The notes beneath the pieces are model-generated. The model had not been told where the DNA came from and searched no databases. It was given only the letters and a program-made list of their open reading frames with translations. From contig NC_052136.2 of NCBI RefSeq assembly GCF_016086655.4, positions 42,028,492 to 42,092,491 on the forward strand: a stretch of 64,000 nt of DNA, in the 5' to 3' direction. Shown here piece after piece: positions 24,687 to 34,994 of the stretch. A program made the position numbers and the translations under genes. Numbering within the stretch: the stretch's first letter is position 1; each line of letters starts with the position of its first letter. Origin of the DNA: Lepeophtheirus salmonis (taxonomy: Eukaryota; Arthropoda; Copepoda; Siphonostomatoida; Caligidae).

Positions 24687-24820
24687 TTAAATTGTGCAAC
24701 AGGAATGGGAATCATAATTACTTATTATTTCAGTATGATCATCATCAAATAATATATTACTTTTTCGGCGAAATGAAATTCGGTTAGGTGACTGTCGGCA
24801 ATAAGGTTTTAGTAAAGTGT
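24687..24820 (-). CDS. Candidate 3'-terminal exon, unknown protein
   Basis: On the minus strand a strong acceptor (eight T, then CATTCTTAG; AG is the complement of 24821-24822) is followed by two bases completing a codon. The frame then reads TLLKPYCRQSPNRISFRRKS, then NILFDDDHTEIISNYD and SHSCCTI, and ends at the TAA at 24687-24689. Features visible: a basic RRKS patch that fits a protein-kinase-A site, an acidic DDDHTE stretch, and a C-terminal CCTI whose first Cys is at the CaaX position. Composition is more balanced than the flanks. No upstream exon is proven; it would have to end with one spare base. The segment is also continuous with an ATG-initiated frame to 24890. The host gene is inference. 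Confidence 0.35.
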
Positions 24821-24899
24821 CTAAGAATGAAAAAAAAACACATAGGGAAAATTGCAAATTAACTTTTGAAATAGTTTTTATTTCTAACATAAATTTATT

Positions 24900-25540
24900 T
24901 TTTATTCACAGGAAATACTATTAAATTGTTTTTCTTTCCAAATATTGAGAGTACTTAAAGTTTTATCGGGAATCTTTTTCTTATTATGTGAAAAAGTGCT
25001 TATTTTTAATAAAGTTATAGGAATTTTTTGCCTAACAATTTACAAAAACTATTAGTTTTTCATCATTCTAACAAAAATTGAATGGTTAAAGGCAAAGCGT
25101 AATTACTAAACCTTAATCAATATGACTTTTTTTCATTTCTTTATCAAAAAAAAAATCTTTAGAACATGTTCAGAGAAGGGTAAACGAGCCCATTCGCAAA
25201 ATTAACACCTTTGTCTCATGACATAAAAACGATATGTTAGGAATAGGAGTCAGCTTATTTTCTATCGATGTTCGCATCGTTCCCTCTATTGTATATCATA
25301 ACTTTTCCTTCAAAAAGTTAAAAATACAAGTATTAATTAGTTTATTTGTAAAAAAGATATTTTAAACTATGAAAAAGCCATTTCATTTCAAATATTATGA
25401 ATTAATCGACAGCTTATAACAAAGTACAAAGGGTAGTTTTGTGTTAGTGGGGTAAACCAGTGCGTTGTATGGGGGTGTCATACTCAACCCCTTGATGCAA
25501 CAAGGATAATAGAAAATATTAATAGAACATGGATTTTTTT
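24900..25540. other. Intergenic DNA, no gene seen
   Basis: AT-rich, no recognised element. No open frame of interest. Confidence 0.4.
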
Positions 25541-25552
25541 ATATTCAATTTG

Positions 25553-26003
25553 CAGGGCGGTGCTAGCTTTCATTATTTGGGAGAGAGTTTAGCCCCAAAA
25601 ATTATCAGCACCATTATATGATTACTCATAGGTATAGGGGTATTTCATATGTATCGTAGCAGAGAGCAGCGGGGGGGGGATAGACTCAAAGAATGAAGGT
25701 AGAAGAAAAGAGAGAAAGAAAGGGATGTAGAAAGATTCTGAAGAGATATGGAAAATAAGGTCTTATTTTGGTCAAAAACAGCTCATAATTAGATTGGAAG
25801 ACCAATAAAAAATAAATAAAAAAATCCTATATTAAACGTCTACTTGATAAATTTCAAACTGATTTTTTCGGCTATTTTGGATTCCATGCGTGATAGGACC
25901 AAAAGCTGACTTATAAATATACTTATGGATATGATATATATATTAATTTTTTTATTGATCCCCCCTCTCCCCTCAAGATAAAAGGGAGCTAGCGACGCCA
26001 CTG
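25553..26003. mobile_element. Non-autonomous TIR element with CAG..CTG ends
   Basis: The left end CAGGGCGGTGCTAGCTTTC and the inverse of the right end (CAGTGGCGTCGCTAGCTCCC) match over GGCG.TGCTAGCT, one indel allowed. The flanks TTCAATTTG (25544-25552) and TTCATTCTG (26004-26012) are a 7-of-9 direct repeat and may be a decayed target duplication. Length is 451 bp with no coding remnant. CAGTGGCG-type ends with an 8-9 bp duplication are usual for some hAT elements; the superfamily assignment is inference. A related end is at 42490. Confidence 0.5.
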
Positions 26004-26009
26004 TTCATT

Positions 26010-26800
26010 CTGCAGCGTATCAATTGTTTTAGCGAACTCGTAAAAATGTGGGCTTTTTCCCTACTCTAACTATGTTCGAAAATAAATAAACTTCAGAATC
26101 ACTCTAATATACTCGTATATACATATAAATGTATATGAATTTCTAGATTCTATAGGACGAGGACGCTGTAAGGATTTAGTCAATCCTTGACTAATTGCAA
26201 TGAATAGATATATTTTTTCAGCACTTAATCTCCTATTGATCCGCTACGTATACAATATAAAAAATACAATTTTTTCTAAATAGATACCATATGATAAGAT
26301 TGTGGATAATTTGTTTCTATATACATATGTATATATATTATTAGAAAATTACTATAATTTGTGAGTACTGACCATATCGTTATAGCATTATACAGTAGCA
26401 TATTTATAGCAAATTAATTATTTTTCTTTTTCTTGCAAAAAAGTTTTCTTCCTCCCCCCTCATACCCACGCTATTATTCCTTAAATAGTTTTTAATTCTC
26501 CAAATACTTACAAACTAATATCATAAAATGACCGCTCTAACCATTTCTATGATGTTATTTGACTAAGCAGTTTTGCTATTATTATAGGAATACAATCCAT
26601 ATTTACTGGACGTGGACTTGAAAAAAAAAAAATGAATTTACTTTTGCGTTGATTCGTGTTTGTGTTGAAACATTATATAGTATTTTTCATTATCATATCT
26701 ACATATTATGTTGGGGAAAAGTAATTTTGTATTTTCTGATTTTATTTTAACTAATTATTTATTGGTCAGATAAGATCATCATTTGCTCAAGAATATTTTA
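26010..26800. other. Intergenic DNA, no gene seen
   Basis: AT-rich with AT dinucleotide tracts near 26110-26140 and 26320-26345. No element recognised. Confidence 0.4.
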
Positions 26801-26802
26801 AT

Positions 26803-27053
26803 TGACGCACCACGTACAAACTAACTTAATGAAATACACATCGACAACGCGCTCGGGAGAAGTTATTCTTTTGAATTCCATATGTGTTTACGCCCAGGCG
26901 ATTTCTAGAAAAGGAAATATACTTTATGTTTATAGATTTCCCCCAAAAAAAAATTCCTAGGTCAGATGGAGTAAATGTAATAATATAATATTTACTCACA
27001 CTTAATAAGTGCAACTCCATCTAACCAATTAAGGAACATTAAAAAAAAAAAAA
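26803..27053 (+). repeat. tRNA-derived SINE, copy 1
   Basis: Shares with the 27.25 and 59.5 kb copies, in order: a head with 'ACGCGCTCGGGAGAAGTTAT', 'TCTTTTGAATTCCATATGTG', 'TTTCTAGAAAAGGAAATATA', 'TTCCTAGGTCAGATGGAGTA', and the tail 'AGTGCAACTCCATCTAACCA' / 'AAGGAACATT' ending in 13 A. In this copy the A box is badly decayed. The minus frame 26826-27020 is a shadow. Confidence 0.6.
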
Positions 27054-27254
27054 TTCCTGATTCCTGATCATATTAGTACAAATGAAGATGAATAATGGGG
27101 GGTTCAAAGAAAAATGCATTATATGTGTTTTCCCACTTTTCTATATACCTATATATTAACAAAAATATGTCACCAAAAGTTCCAAAGTTGTTCAGAAATT
27201 TCAATGAATATCAAATCGAAGCAAATAGAGTAAATACGTCAATGAATTAGGTAT

Positions 27255-27490
27255 GTCGTGAAGTAGCTCAATGGATAAAGCGCTCAAGAGAAATTATGCT
27301 CTTGAAGTCAATATGCGTTGTTCGCACCTGGGTTCTTCCTAGAAAAGGAATTATACGAGTAGACATTCTAAATGATCGTCAAATGTAATAATTCCTGGTC
27401 AGATTGAGTAACTGTAATGCTATTATGTTTACTTATATTTAATCAGTGCAATAATCCCTCTGAACAAGTATAGAAACATAAAAAAAAAAA
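27255..27490 (+). repeat. tRNA-derived SINE, copy 2 (best head)
   Basis: The 5' part reads as a tRNA. A-box-like TAGCTCAATGG is at 27264-27274, followed by ATAAAGCGC as in a D arm. A central stem-like GCTCAAGAG / CTCTTGAAG lies about 20 bases apart. B-box-like GTTCGCACC is at 27320-27328. The D-arm wording resembles arginine tRNAs; this identity is a guess. A tRNA-unrelated body and tail follow (TTCCTGGTCAGATTGAGTAA, then AGTGCAATAATCCCTCTGAA) and the copy ends in ten A. The anticodon arm is too diverged to call a functional tRNA. Pol III transcription is expected for the family, not shown. Confidence 0.65.
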
Positions 27491-27599
27491 TCAATTGTAC
27501 ATATTTTATTATTACAACAGAATTGACTCTTTTTGTGTGGTGATGTTAATTGAGAGCATTTTGCTATGCTAAAAAGAAAGAAAATAACTTAAATAATCA

Positions 27600-27935
27600 A
27601 TTTGAAGAATATTTAGGAAGACATCAGCTTAGCTGTCATGACGTTTCAAGTAGCTGTGATGGGAGAGAGAAGGAAATAAACATGAACATTGGAAATAATT
27701 ACTTCGATGTCGATCTAAAATTGTACTCTGAGTCCAACAATAAGTTAATATTATAGCTCTGCAAATATTACTCAAGGTATGTTCACTCAAAAATAATCAG
27801 TCCTATTTGGTTTATATCAGTGATAGCTTGTTTGTAGTAGAGAAGGAAGTGAACTCCTCAGGAATTGAATAATAATAACAACAGCTTAGAAAAATTAGGA
27901 ATACTCTTCAGGTTTCCAAATAAAAACAAAGACAA
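27600..27935 (+). repeat. Dispersed repeat family A, copy
   Basis: 'GACATCAGCTTAGCTGTCAT', 'GTTTCAAGTAGCTGTGATGG', 'GGAAATAAACATGAAC', 'AATAATTACTTCGATGTCGA', 'TCTGAGTCCAACAATAAG' and 'GGAATTGAATAATAATAACA'. The frame 27550-27756 is a translation of this repeat and of its flank, not a gene. Confidence 0.65.
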
Positions 27936-27939
27936 ATCT

Positions 27940-28970
27940 GTCAAAAATTGTCACAATTATCATAACTACTTATGTAACCCAGTCGTATAGCACAATTTTT
28001 GTGTCGTTTTACAAAAATGTTAGATTAAAAAAGTTATCCTTCTTATGAATATTTAAAGGGTTGCCAAAAATGGGGGGATTTTTTAAATTAATAAACTAGA
28101 TACCAAATGTATTTATATAAATATAAAAACTTAGTCTTGAAATTCCGTTAATAACAAATAAAGAAAGTTTTATTTACTTTTTATAAAAGTTTAAGGTTCA
28201 TGAAAGATGAGCTGAACGACCTTTAATGCTGCAAAAAATCATTTTTTGAAAATATCAACTACGTCAAAGTAATTCAAATTATATATCCTCATCTTTTTTC
28301 TGTACATAAATAGAACAAATTTGTATTTTTTTTTCTATATAATGAAAACTATAAGCAAGTAAAATACCATAGTCCTCATCAATCTATCTAAAAAAAAACA
28401 ACAACTCAGAGCAAATAATAGTATTTTGTACATCATTTTTTTTTAATTAAATTATGTAATATGTTTAAAAAAAAAGTAATATTTGCAAATTTTATTATTT
28501 TATCTTGACAAATAAGTTTTTTTAGTCTTCAATAATATTTTAAAGAAAATAGTATAAACGTATCTAATTATATACATAAATTAATAATAGAGTCCTTAAT
28601 TTTTGTGAATGGTGTCGTAAAAAACGTAAACCATTGAAGAAAAAAACGTGCTTTCAAATCGGCAAAAAAAAAAAAAAAAAAAAAATTATAACAATAAGTA
28701 GAAAAGAAAGATGTGTTTTTAAATTAGCTGTTGCTGGTAGTCTTAGATGTCACAAAAAATTATATTACTAGGTAAAAAAAAGTTAATTATAAAACTTCTC
28801 AAATCAAAAGAAACTCTTAACTTTTTTCTCTAAAAGAGCCTTCTCTTTTTACACGCCTAGCAGATGTTTAATATGTGAATTACGTGCGACAACGACAAAA
28901 TGGATTAACCTAAGTAGAAATTGAAGAGTTGTAAATTCTTTCCATATGTAAAAAAATAAGCCAAAAAATT
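27940..28970. other. Intergenic DNA with a long A tract
   Basis: A run of about 22 A at 28664-28685 could be the scar of a retrotransposed insertion on the plus strand, but I recognise no body in front of it. No gene seen. Confidence 0.4.
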
Positions 28971-28974
28971 AATA

Positions 28975-29175
28975 TGGTCACGTTCATACTTTTTAAAATT
29001 TTTTAAAAGGAGAGCAGCTTAAATGCTCTTAAAGTTTTTATTTAGTATATTTTATATAGTTGCAAGCAGCTATGAAAGGAAATAAATAAGAAGAAACTCA
29101 ACTTCGTATATTGGAATTACGTTGAGACCCATCATCGATTATTCTCCTAGGCAGTGATTACCCGCTAGTATGTAA
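28975..29175 (+). repeat. Dispersed repeat family A, diverged copy
   Basis: 'ATATGGTCACGTTCATAC', 'GGAGAGCAGCTTAAATGC', 'AGTTGCAAGCAGCTATGAAA' and 'GGAAATAAATAAGAAG'. The 3' half is not recognisable. The next copy starts only about 30 bases later. Confidence 0.55.
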
Positions 29176-29202
29176 AATTAAAAGAAACATACAATTAATG
29201 TG

Positions 29203-29420
29203 GTCACTCTCACAATTTGAGGAATGTTTTGAAAGGGAGATGCTTAGTTGGCATGCTGTTATATTAGATCAGCTGCATGCAGTCGTAAGACGAAGTAAAT
29301 AAACAAAAATCCAACTATACCCATATACAGCCAGGAAATATAGTTTTGAAGTACTCCCCCTGTCCATCCACAATAATACTCCGAGGTCAACAAATACTTA
29401 GATTAAAGACTCACCAGCAA
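29203..29420 (+). repeat. Dispersed repeat family A, copy
   Basis: 'AATGTGGTCACTCTCACAAT', 'GGAATGTTTTGAAAGGGAGA', 'TATTAGATCAGCTGCATGCA', 'GAAGTAAATAAACAAAAATC' and 'ATAATACTCCGAGGTCAACA'. With the 28.98 kb copy it forms a tandem pair in the same orientation. Confidence 0.6.
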
Positions 29421-29787
29421 ACCCTTATTGTTTATTTTTTTACTATACTATTTTGTCAAACGACTATACTATTTTATACTATTTCTTCAAGAATTGCATG
29501 ACAATGATATTCGCTTTGGGAAACACTACAAAAAATCTTGCATTTGCAAAAATGAAACTGTTTTACGAAAAATGATCATACTTTGTAGTTATGTCGTGGT
29601 ATTTTCTCTCATTTATTTTGAAAAATCTCTTGTATCGAGATGTGCCAAATGTTTTGATCATTTGTCCCCTGTTTGTTGCTACTGCTAATGTATTTTTATA
29701 TGTTTCTCTCACTACCAATAATAATTTTTATGATTACTTTTTTTATATATACATAGTTTTCTTGCCGAATGCATGTTCATATTGCAG

Positions 29788-29873
29788 ATACTATTAAGCT
29801 ATATATGTGCAGTATATTGCGAAACAAATCAGAGAAATCTAATACTGCAATTTCAAAAGTAGAAAAGAAACAA
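29788..29873 (+). CDS. Candidate internal exon, unknown protein
   Basis: 86 bases between an acceptor (GTTCATATTGCAG, AG at 29786-29787) and a consensus donor (CAA then GTAAGT at 29874). After two bases that complete a codon the frame is open and reads TIKLYMCSILRNKSEKSNTA, then ISKVEKKQ. It needs one incoming base and leaves none. The 18842-18900 candidate leaves exactly one base (G), which would give Asp at the junction, so the two are phase-compatible on the same strand; this is a one-in-three coincidence by chance. No family recognised. The minus frame 29777-29965 is a shadow. Confidence 0.3.
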
Positions 29874-30339
29874 GTAAGTTTTTTGTACGCTCGGTATGAA
29901 TCAAGAAATATCCTTGACTCTGTTAGTTTTTCACATAGTTTTATTTCAATGTAAGTTTTTAACACGTTATTACTTTATTTGTATAATATAAGTATATTTA
30001 TAAACCCTAATTTAATAATAATAGAAAAAAAACCCACATCTGTACGGGTTTTTTCCACATCTGTGCGTTTTTTTCCCCCAACGTGCTTTCTGTTCTTCTT
30101 CAACGTAACTTCTAAACACATTTTAATTATTCTCACTTTTGGTTTTTCTAATAACTCCCATTGAATCCTTTACTATGGTTAGAAAAGGGCAAAAAAATCT
30201 CATCTATTCTTGGGGTAAATTGTTTTGAAAAGATTATAAAAACTATAACAACTAGAGGTAGTATCCGTCATTTTCCATAGTTATTAGGCGTCGTTGAAAA
30301 GAAAAAAAATGTAAAAAATAAATAAATATATAACATAAC

Positions 30340-30465
30340 AACCTAATAAATTCATTGTGTTACTCACCATTTTTCATGTGTAAACTCACACGTATTTACT
30401 CAGTACATATGTGTTCTCTCCTCAAGAGTGAAATAATAATAGTAACTTGATACAAAATAATAATA
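30340..30465 (+). repeat. Family A repeat, 3' half
   Basis: 'GTTACTCACCATTTTTCATG', 'TGTAAACTCACACG', 'TCTCTCCTCAAGAGTG' and 'AAATAATAATAGTAAC' match the 3' half of the complete copies. Confidence 0.5.
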
Positions 30466-30884
30466 TGCCATAATGACTATTGATCCAGAAATAACTTTAG
30501 TTCTCTAGCGTGTGAAAATTTCGTTAATATGACTACATTGTTATTTCTTAGATCAAAAATTAGTTTTTTTCTTTCAAGCATACATTCATTGTCACATTTT
30601 TACAGATTAACTTTGCTTTATTAATATAAAGGATAATTATTACTCTTTACTAATACAATTTTAAATGTAGAAAATTGTCATCTTTATGTCAGTAATTCAT
30701 CCTACCAATCATATTACAAGCAGCTAATACTTACAAGGGTCTTCATTAATTAATAGCAATAGCACTGCCAGTAGAAGGCAGGCGTGATACTAATTTTGAA
30801 TCAATTAGAAGCTATCCAATAAATAAAACATACAACCATTTACTACAAAAGGTTTACAATTGGGTATGAAGGTTGTTTACTCAC

Positions 30885-30937
30885 ATTAGTTCGTAGACAG
30901 AGTTTGGCACCGTCTTGTGATAAAATACTACTTCTCC
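30885..30937 (-). CDS. Candidate internal exon, unknown protein
   Basis: On the minus strand 53 bases lie between an acceptor (TAGTATCATTCAG) and a good donor (AAT then GTGAGT, complement of 30879-30884). After two bases the frame reads RSSILSQDGAKLCLRTN. A second open frame (EVVFYHKTVPNSVYEL) competes. Phase in 2, phase out 0. The pyrimidine tract is mediocre. Unknown family; chance is a serious alternative. Confidence 0.2.
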
Positions 30938-30939
30938 CT

Positions 30940-32760
30940 GAATGATACTATTATTATACATAAAATATAGATATATTACTCACATAGAGGGGGCTATTAA
31001 ATTTTTTCTCAGCATGCACGATTAAAAAAAAAAATACTTGTTCAACCAAAAAGCTACAAAAATTATCTCACCTTAGGGATGATTTTTTAAAGTCTGTTTA
31101 TACCTTATAATACATAAAATTATATAAATTTTGTTTCACCTATCTTGTTATCTTGAATATTTTACAGGTTGTAAAATATTCAAAGAATTTTAACAAGCGT
31201 TGCTTTCACTTTGTATTCGACTTTTCCTCCAATAGTGGGAGCCACAAGTAAGTCTGTGAGTGAGAGTTTCTTGCCATATCTTTCAGAGGTTGAGATTGTA
31301 AATCATTATTACATTTAATCCGGTCCACTTTTTGATAATAATAGAGAATATAAAAACGTGTTTCTACTAAGGTCTTACAAAAGAAGTAGATAATGTTTTC
31401 TTTGCTTGAATAGTTCGTATAAAGTAATGAGTTTACAAGTCTTTATCAGAACCATTTTTACAGTAAAGTTGTTTAGGGGTTGTCATATATGATTTCAAGA
31501 TATATTCCTTGTAAAATATTACTAAAATTGCAGGCCCTGTCTTTCTATTTCTTCAAATTAAAAAATCTTTGATTGTTTAATATTTGACTATTGGAATCGC
31601 CATGAAAAATGAAACAGTTCGACCAAATCTTTTATCAACTTTGTTTCTTGATACTTAGTAATCTTGATATTATCTCAATTAGCAGACATGTTTCTTACTA
31701 AAGTTTTGATAAAACTAACTAAGGAGTATTATAATTGATTTTGCATCATTAAATTTACAAACAGAAGAAACGACATAGGTTATAATAATTACTCAACGGA
31801 TGTAATGAATACCAGACCTCTAAATAAATTACGAATCTATTTTTTGCTTGTTTTTTTTTTTTTTCTATAAAGGCTAAAAGCTTTAGTTAAGATAATATTC
31901 CATTTTTGGATTCAGAAAAAGAAACTTTTCATGATAGGATTTGAAGGGAAACTAAGGAAGAGTAAATATTAAAAACTTTTCATTAATTTTCATAGAAGTA
32001 AGCTATTTATGTGTAAATCTTCGTTATGCAATATAAAAAGAGAGACAAAATGGCTTCATCAAATAATGGAAAGATTAAAAAACATTGAAGGATTATTATT
32101 TGGGATGTGTTTTGATTGAAAGGTTTCTGTTCCGATAAATATAGATGTAATCATATTTAATTGATTTTTGTAAGGTAAGCTCTTTTTAAATAGAAGTGAG
32201 GCTGTGTGGTGCTGACATAAAAATATTCATTTGATACAGCATTGAAAGAACAAAAATGAAGTTGAGGATAATAAGACATTAGGGGGGTTCAAAATGTTTT
32301 GAATTGAGTTAGCAGGTACCCAAAATTTGATAAACGTATATATAATTTTGTTTTATACAATTTTGTATATATACATTCTACTTTCTTCTTATGCTATTAT
32401 TCGATTTGTAAAGAACTTGGAATCATAGTGGGGTATAAGCCAAACTTATAGGAAAATAGCATTTTTAATAGTAGAAAATGAAAAATAGTTGGTTCGATTG
32501 TTCCTGATTTTTTTTTATTCAACAGTACAACCATGTTTCAACATTATTGTACTATTTAATCAATACCAAATTTAATCATATTAAATATAAGACATAAAAA
32601 ACTAGGAAACAGGTAGTGGGAGCTCGCCCACATAAAAAGGGAATCTCCAAAACGTATACAAAAATAATGTTTTAAGGAAAGGAAAGGAAAACAGTTGAAG
32701 CTATTTTCCCCTTTTTTTCATTCTTTTAAAGATCATTGCAGTGATAACATCTCATTCCGA
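30940..32760. other. Intergenic DNA, one coding-like patch
   Basis: On the minus strand around 31185-31310 an open stretch reads SERYGKKLSLTDLLVAPTIG, then GKVEYKVKATLVKIL. It has protein-like composition but no clear donor site and no recognised family. The rest is AT-rich without elements. Confidence 0.3.
31153..31183. repeat. Perfect 14-bp-arm hairpin with 3-base loop
   Basis: TTGAATATTTTACA (31153-31166), loop GGT, TGTAAAATATTCAA (31170-31183). The arms are exact reverse complements. It is not followed by a T run, and no gene ends at it. Confidence 0.85.
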
Positions 32761-32767
32761 AAGATAA

Positions 32768-32956
32768 ACTTACTTTTTTGTATGGATGGGCCACGCACTG
32801 AATGATTTACTCTTCGATTCTCAAGCTAAATCCAAAAAATGGATCGATGACTGGTTTAAAGCCAAAGACGAACACTTGTTTTGGAAAGGCATCCATAAAT
32901 TGCCTGAAAGATGGGCAAAATGTGTGGCTAGCGAAGGTGCATACTTTGACAATTAA
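32768..32956 (+). pseudogene. Mariner transposase C-terminus, well preserved (M7)
   Basis: One frame without stops from about 32768 to the TAA at 32954-32956 includes WMGHALNDLLFDSQAKSKKW, then IDDWFKAKDEHLFW, KGIHKLPERWAKCVASEGAY and FDN. This is the standard C-terminus of SETMAR-type mariner transposases, where 'KWIDxWFAxKxxxFFxxGIxxLPERWxKCxASDGxYF' is conserved. The fragment begins just after the third catalytic Asp. Its lack of stops over about 62 codons makes it one of the least decayed coding pieces in the window. The rest of the element is missing. The region before it is pyrimidine-rich (32705-32730). Confidence 0.75.
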
Positions 32957-32959
32957 ATT

Positions 32960-34390
32960 TGGGAGCATTTTTTCACACTAAACGTTCAATTTAAAAAAAA
33001 AGTCATATCATAGGCGCATACCTTGTATAATATTGTTTATTTTTTACTCAATTTTCTTTCATAAATCATTGAAAAATATTACAAATGACTTTTTTGAAAG
33101 CAATTTTTATTATTTAGAGATAATTAATGTACTTCACAAGCCAATCATTCAACAACATCTTCTTTTGCATATTTCACACATTTCGTTTGTAAGGTTGTCG
33201 TAAGACCATAATGAATTGGAAAATATATTTTATTGGTTTTGTAATAACTATGATATTTTCCCTCCACTAATATAAAGTTAAATATAGGAAGATCTTCTCT
33301 CTATAGAAATAATCCATGATTTACCTTAAAATCATATTACAGGCAGCTGGTTTAACAAGGGTCTTAATTCAATAGCACCTAATATCCGGTCCAACTTTTT
33401 CATTGTACTCTACCAAATACACATCATTATGCATAACGTAACATGTTCACTACCACGGTCGAATTTATTCAGTAGAAAAGTTTCATTTTCCCTACCATAG
33501 ACGAGAATACTCGTCAAAATATGTATCTTATTGAAGCGGGTAATAAGGGCTCTTTCACACAAAAAGAGAAATGTAAAGGTGTACATGTTAAAATAAATAA
33601 AAAATACATCTTTCCCGTTGTTATAATAGAAGGGACAATGAAAAAAACAACTTAGGTATTTATTGACTTTATTGATTCGTTGACATTAAAATTACCTTAA
33701 ATATATTATGAATACAATTTGTAAATACAGGAGATAAAGACTGAAAATTAAGCAGTTGTTTTATTACTTATTTTTAATGATCTAAAAGTTTAAAAAGTTA
33801 ATGCTAAAATATGCAAAACATTTTTTGTGCATTAAAAATTATGCGAATAAAGAGTTTAGTAGGAGTAATTAACATTTTTTATATAATCGATTTTATTCAT
33901 AGAAGAAAAATTAATGAATGTAAGTACTGCTACCATCGTTATTGTTAAATAAGTACGTTATTGCCTAAAGTTGTTGGTAAGGTATTTATGTACATTAGAC
34001 TGTCCAATTTTCAAACTAATATTTTCCCCCTTCTCAAAGAAGTCTTCAGCTGGGAACAATAAAAAAACTTTCTATGGAAAATTTTGAGATCTCTAAAGAT
34101 ATTTCTGACGTGGTTTTAGTCATTATAAATAGGAAAAGAATTATATTTGCACTCAATGTTGACCCTTTTATGTCTCTTGTAACGTTTTAATATGATGCCA
34201 TAAGTTAAAAAATTAACTTTATATATTTGTTCGATTTATAAGCCAAAAATATTTTGCACCGTCTTTTTAATAATTTAAGGGTCTATCATGTAATGAATGA
34301 TTTTCAATTTCCCCTTTTTATCAAACACTAGTGGTAGTACACGGCATTACACAGAGTAATGAGTTGTCGGCTAAGAGAAACATTTTGCTA
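32960..34390. other. Intergenic DNA, no gene seen
   Basis: AT-rich. A segment at 33335-33385 (ATCATATTACAGGCAGCTGG, AAGGGTCTTAATTCAATAGC) resembles 30705-30770 in the same orientation and may be another short repeat family. Confidence 0.4.
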
Positions 34391-34394
34391 TAAT

Positions 34395-34530
34395 AATATT
34401 GAAGATAAATCCCCCAGAAATCATCAATGTTACACTCCTTATTGAATGAGCACACTCACACAAAAATATTCATTACTTAAATCGATTCATTTGTGTTCTG
34501 TCCTTAATATTAAGATGATAATAATAAGAG
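34395..34530 (+). repeat. Family A repeat, 3' half
   Basis: 'AAATCATCAATGTTACACTC', 'GAATGAGCACACTCACACAA' and 'AAGATGATAATAATAAGAG' follow the order of the complete copies. Confidence 0.5.
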
Positions 34531-34611
34531 TTTTTTTATTTTTTATTTGACGTGTTAGTTTGATTGATGAGTAATGTTAAATTACTCTAAAGAAACTATA
34601 AAGACTAATAA

Positions 34612-34991
34612 TATTCACTCCTAGGACGGGTCCTTATCGGTCTTTTATTGTAACTAAAACAGATCAAATGACGTAGTTACTATGTTATTTCAGCAGTTCA
34701 ACATGATCTATTTAAAAAAAAAAAACAATATACCCGAAGTTTAATGTAGGAAGTATGTGGCTAGAACTTATTACTATAGATTCAATCTATCATTAATTAT
34801 TTTCTTCAATTTTATTTGGTCAATCCTACCTAAGTGTGAAGAAAATAAAAATATTCTATGGTTTGAGGGCCACCAACTTGTCGGTCCTTAGGACCGTTGA
34901 AAGGTGAAAATTATTAGACTGATTGAAAAAAAATAATGGGGGTGGGGTGGGGGTAATGATTAAGAAATCAGTCTTTGGACCAATGCAACAC
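34612..34991 (+). repeat. Dispersed repeat family C, copy 2
   Basis: Same orientation as the 11.5 kb copy. Shared segments include 'TCCTAGGACGGGTCCTTATC', 'TTACTATGTTATTTCA', 'CAATATACCCGAAGTTTA', 'AAGTATGTGGCTAGAAC' and 'TTTTCTTCAATTTTATT'. The right end GTCTTTGGACCAATGCAACA (near 34969-34988) is the inverse of the left end of copy 1. Confidence 0.5.
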
Positions 34992-34994
34992 TAT

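Noticed and set aside
27264..27330. Possible functional tRNA gene
   Set aside because: A- and B-box-like words are present, but the acceptor stem and anticodon arm do not fold and two other decayed copies share its non-tRNA tail; it is a SINE.
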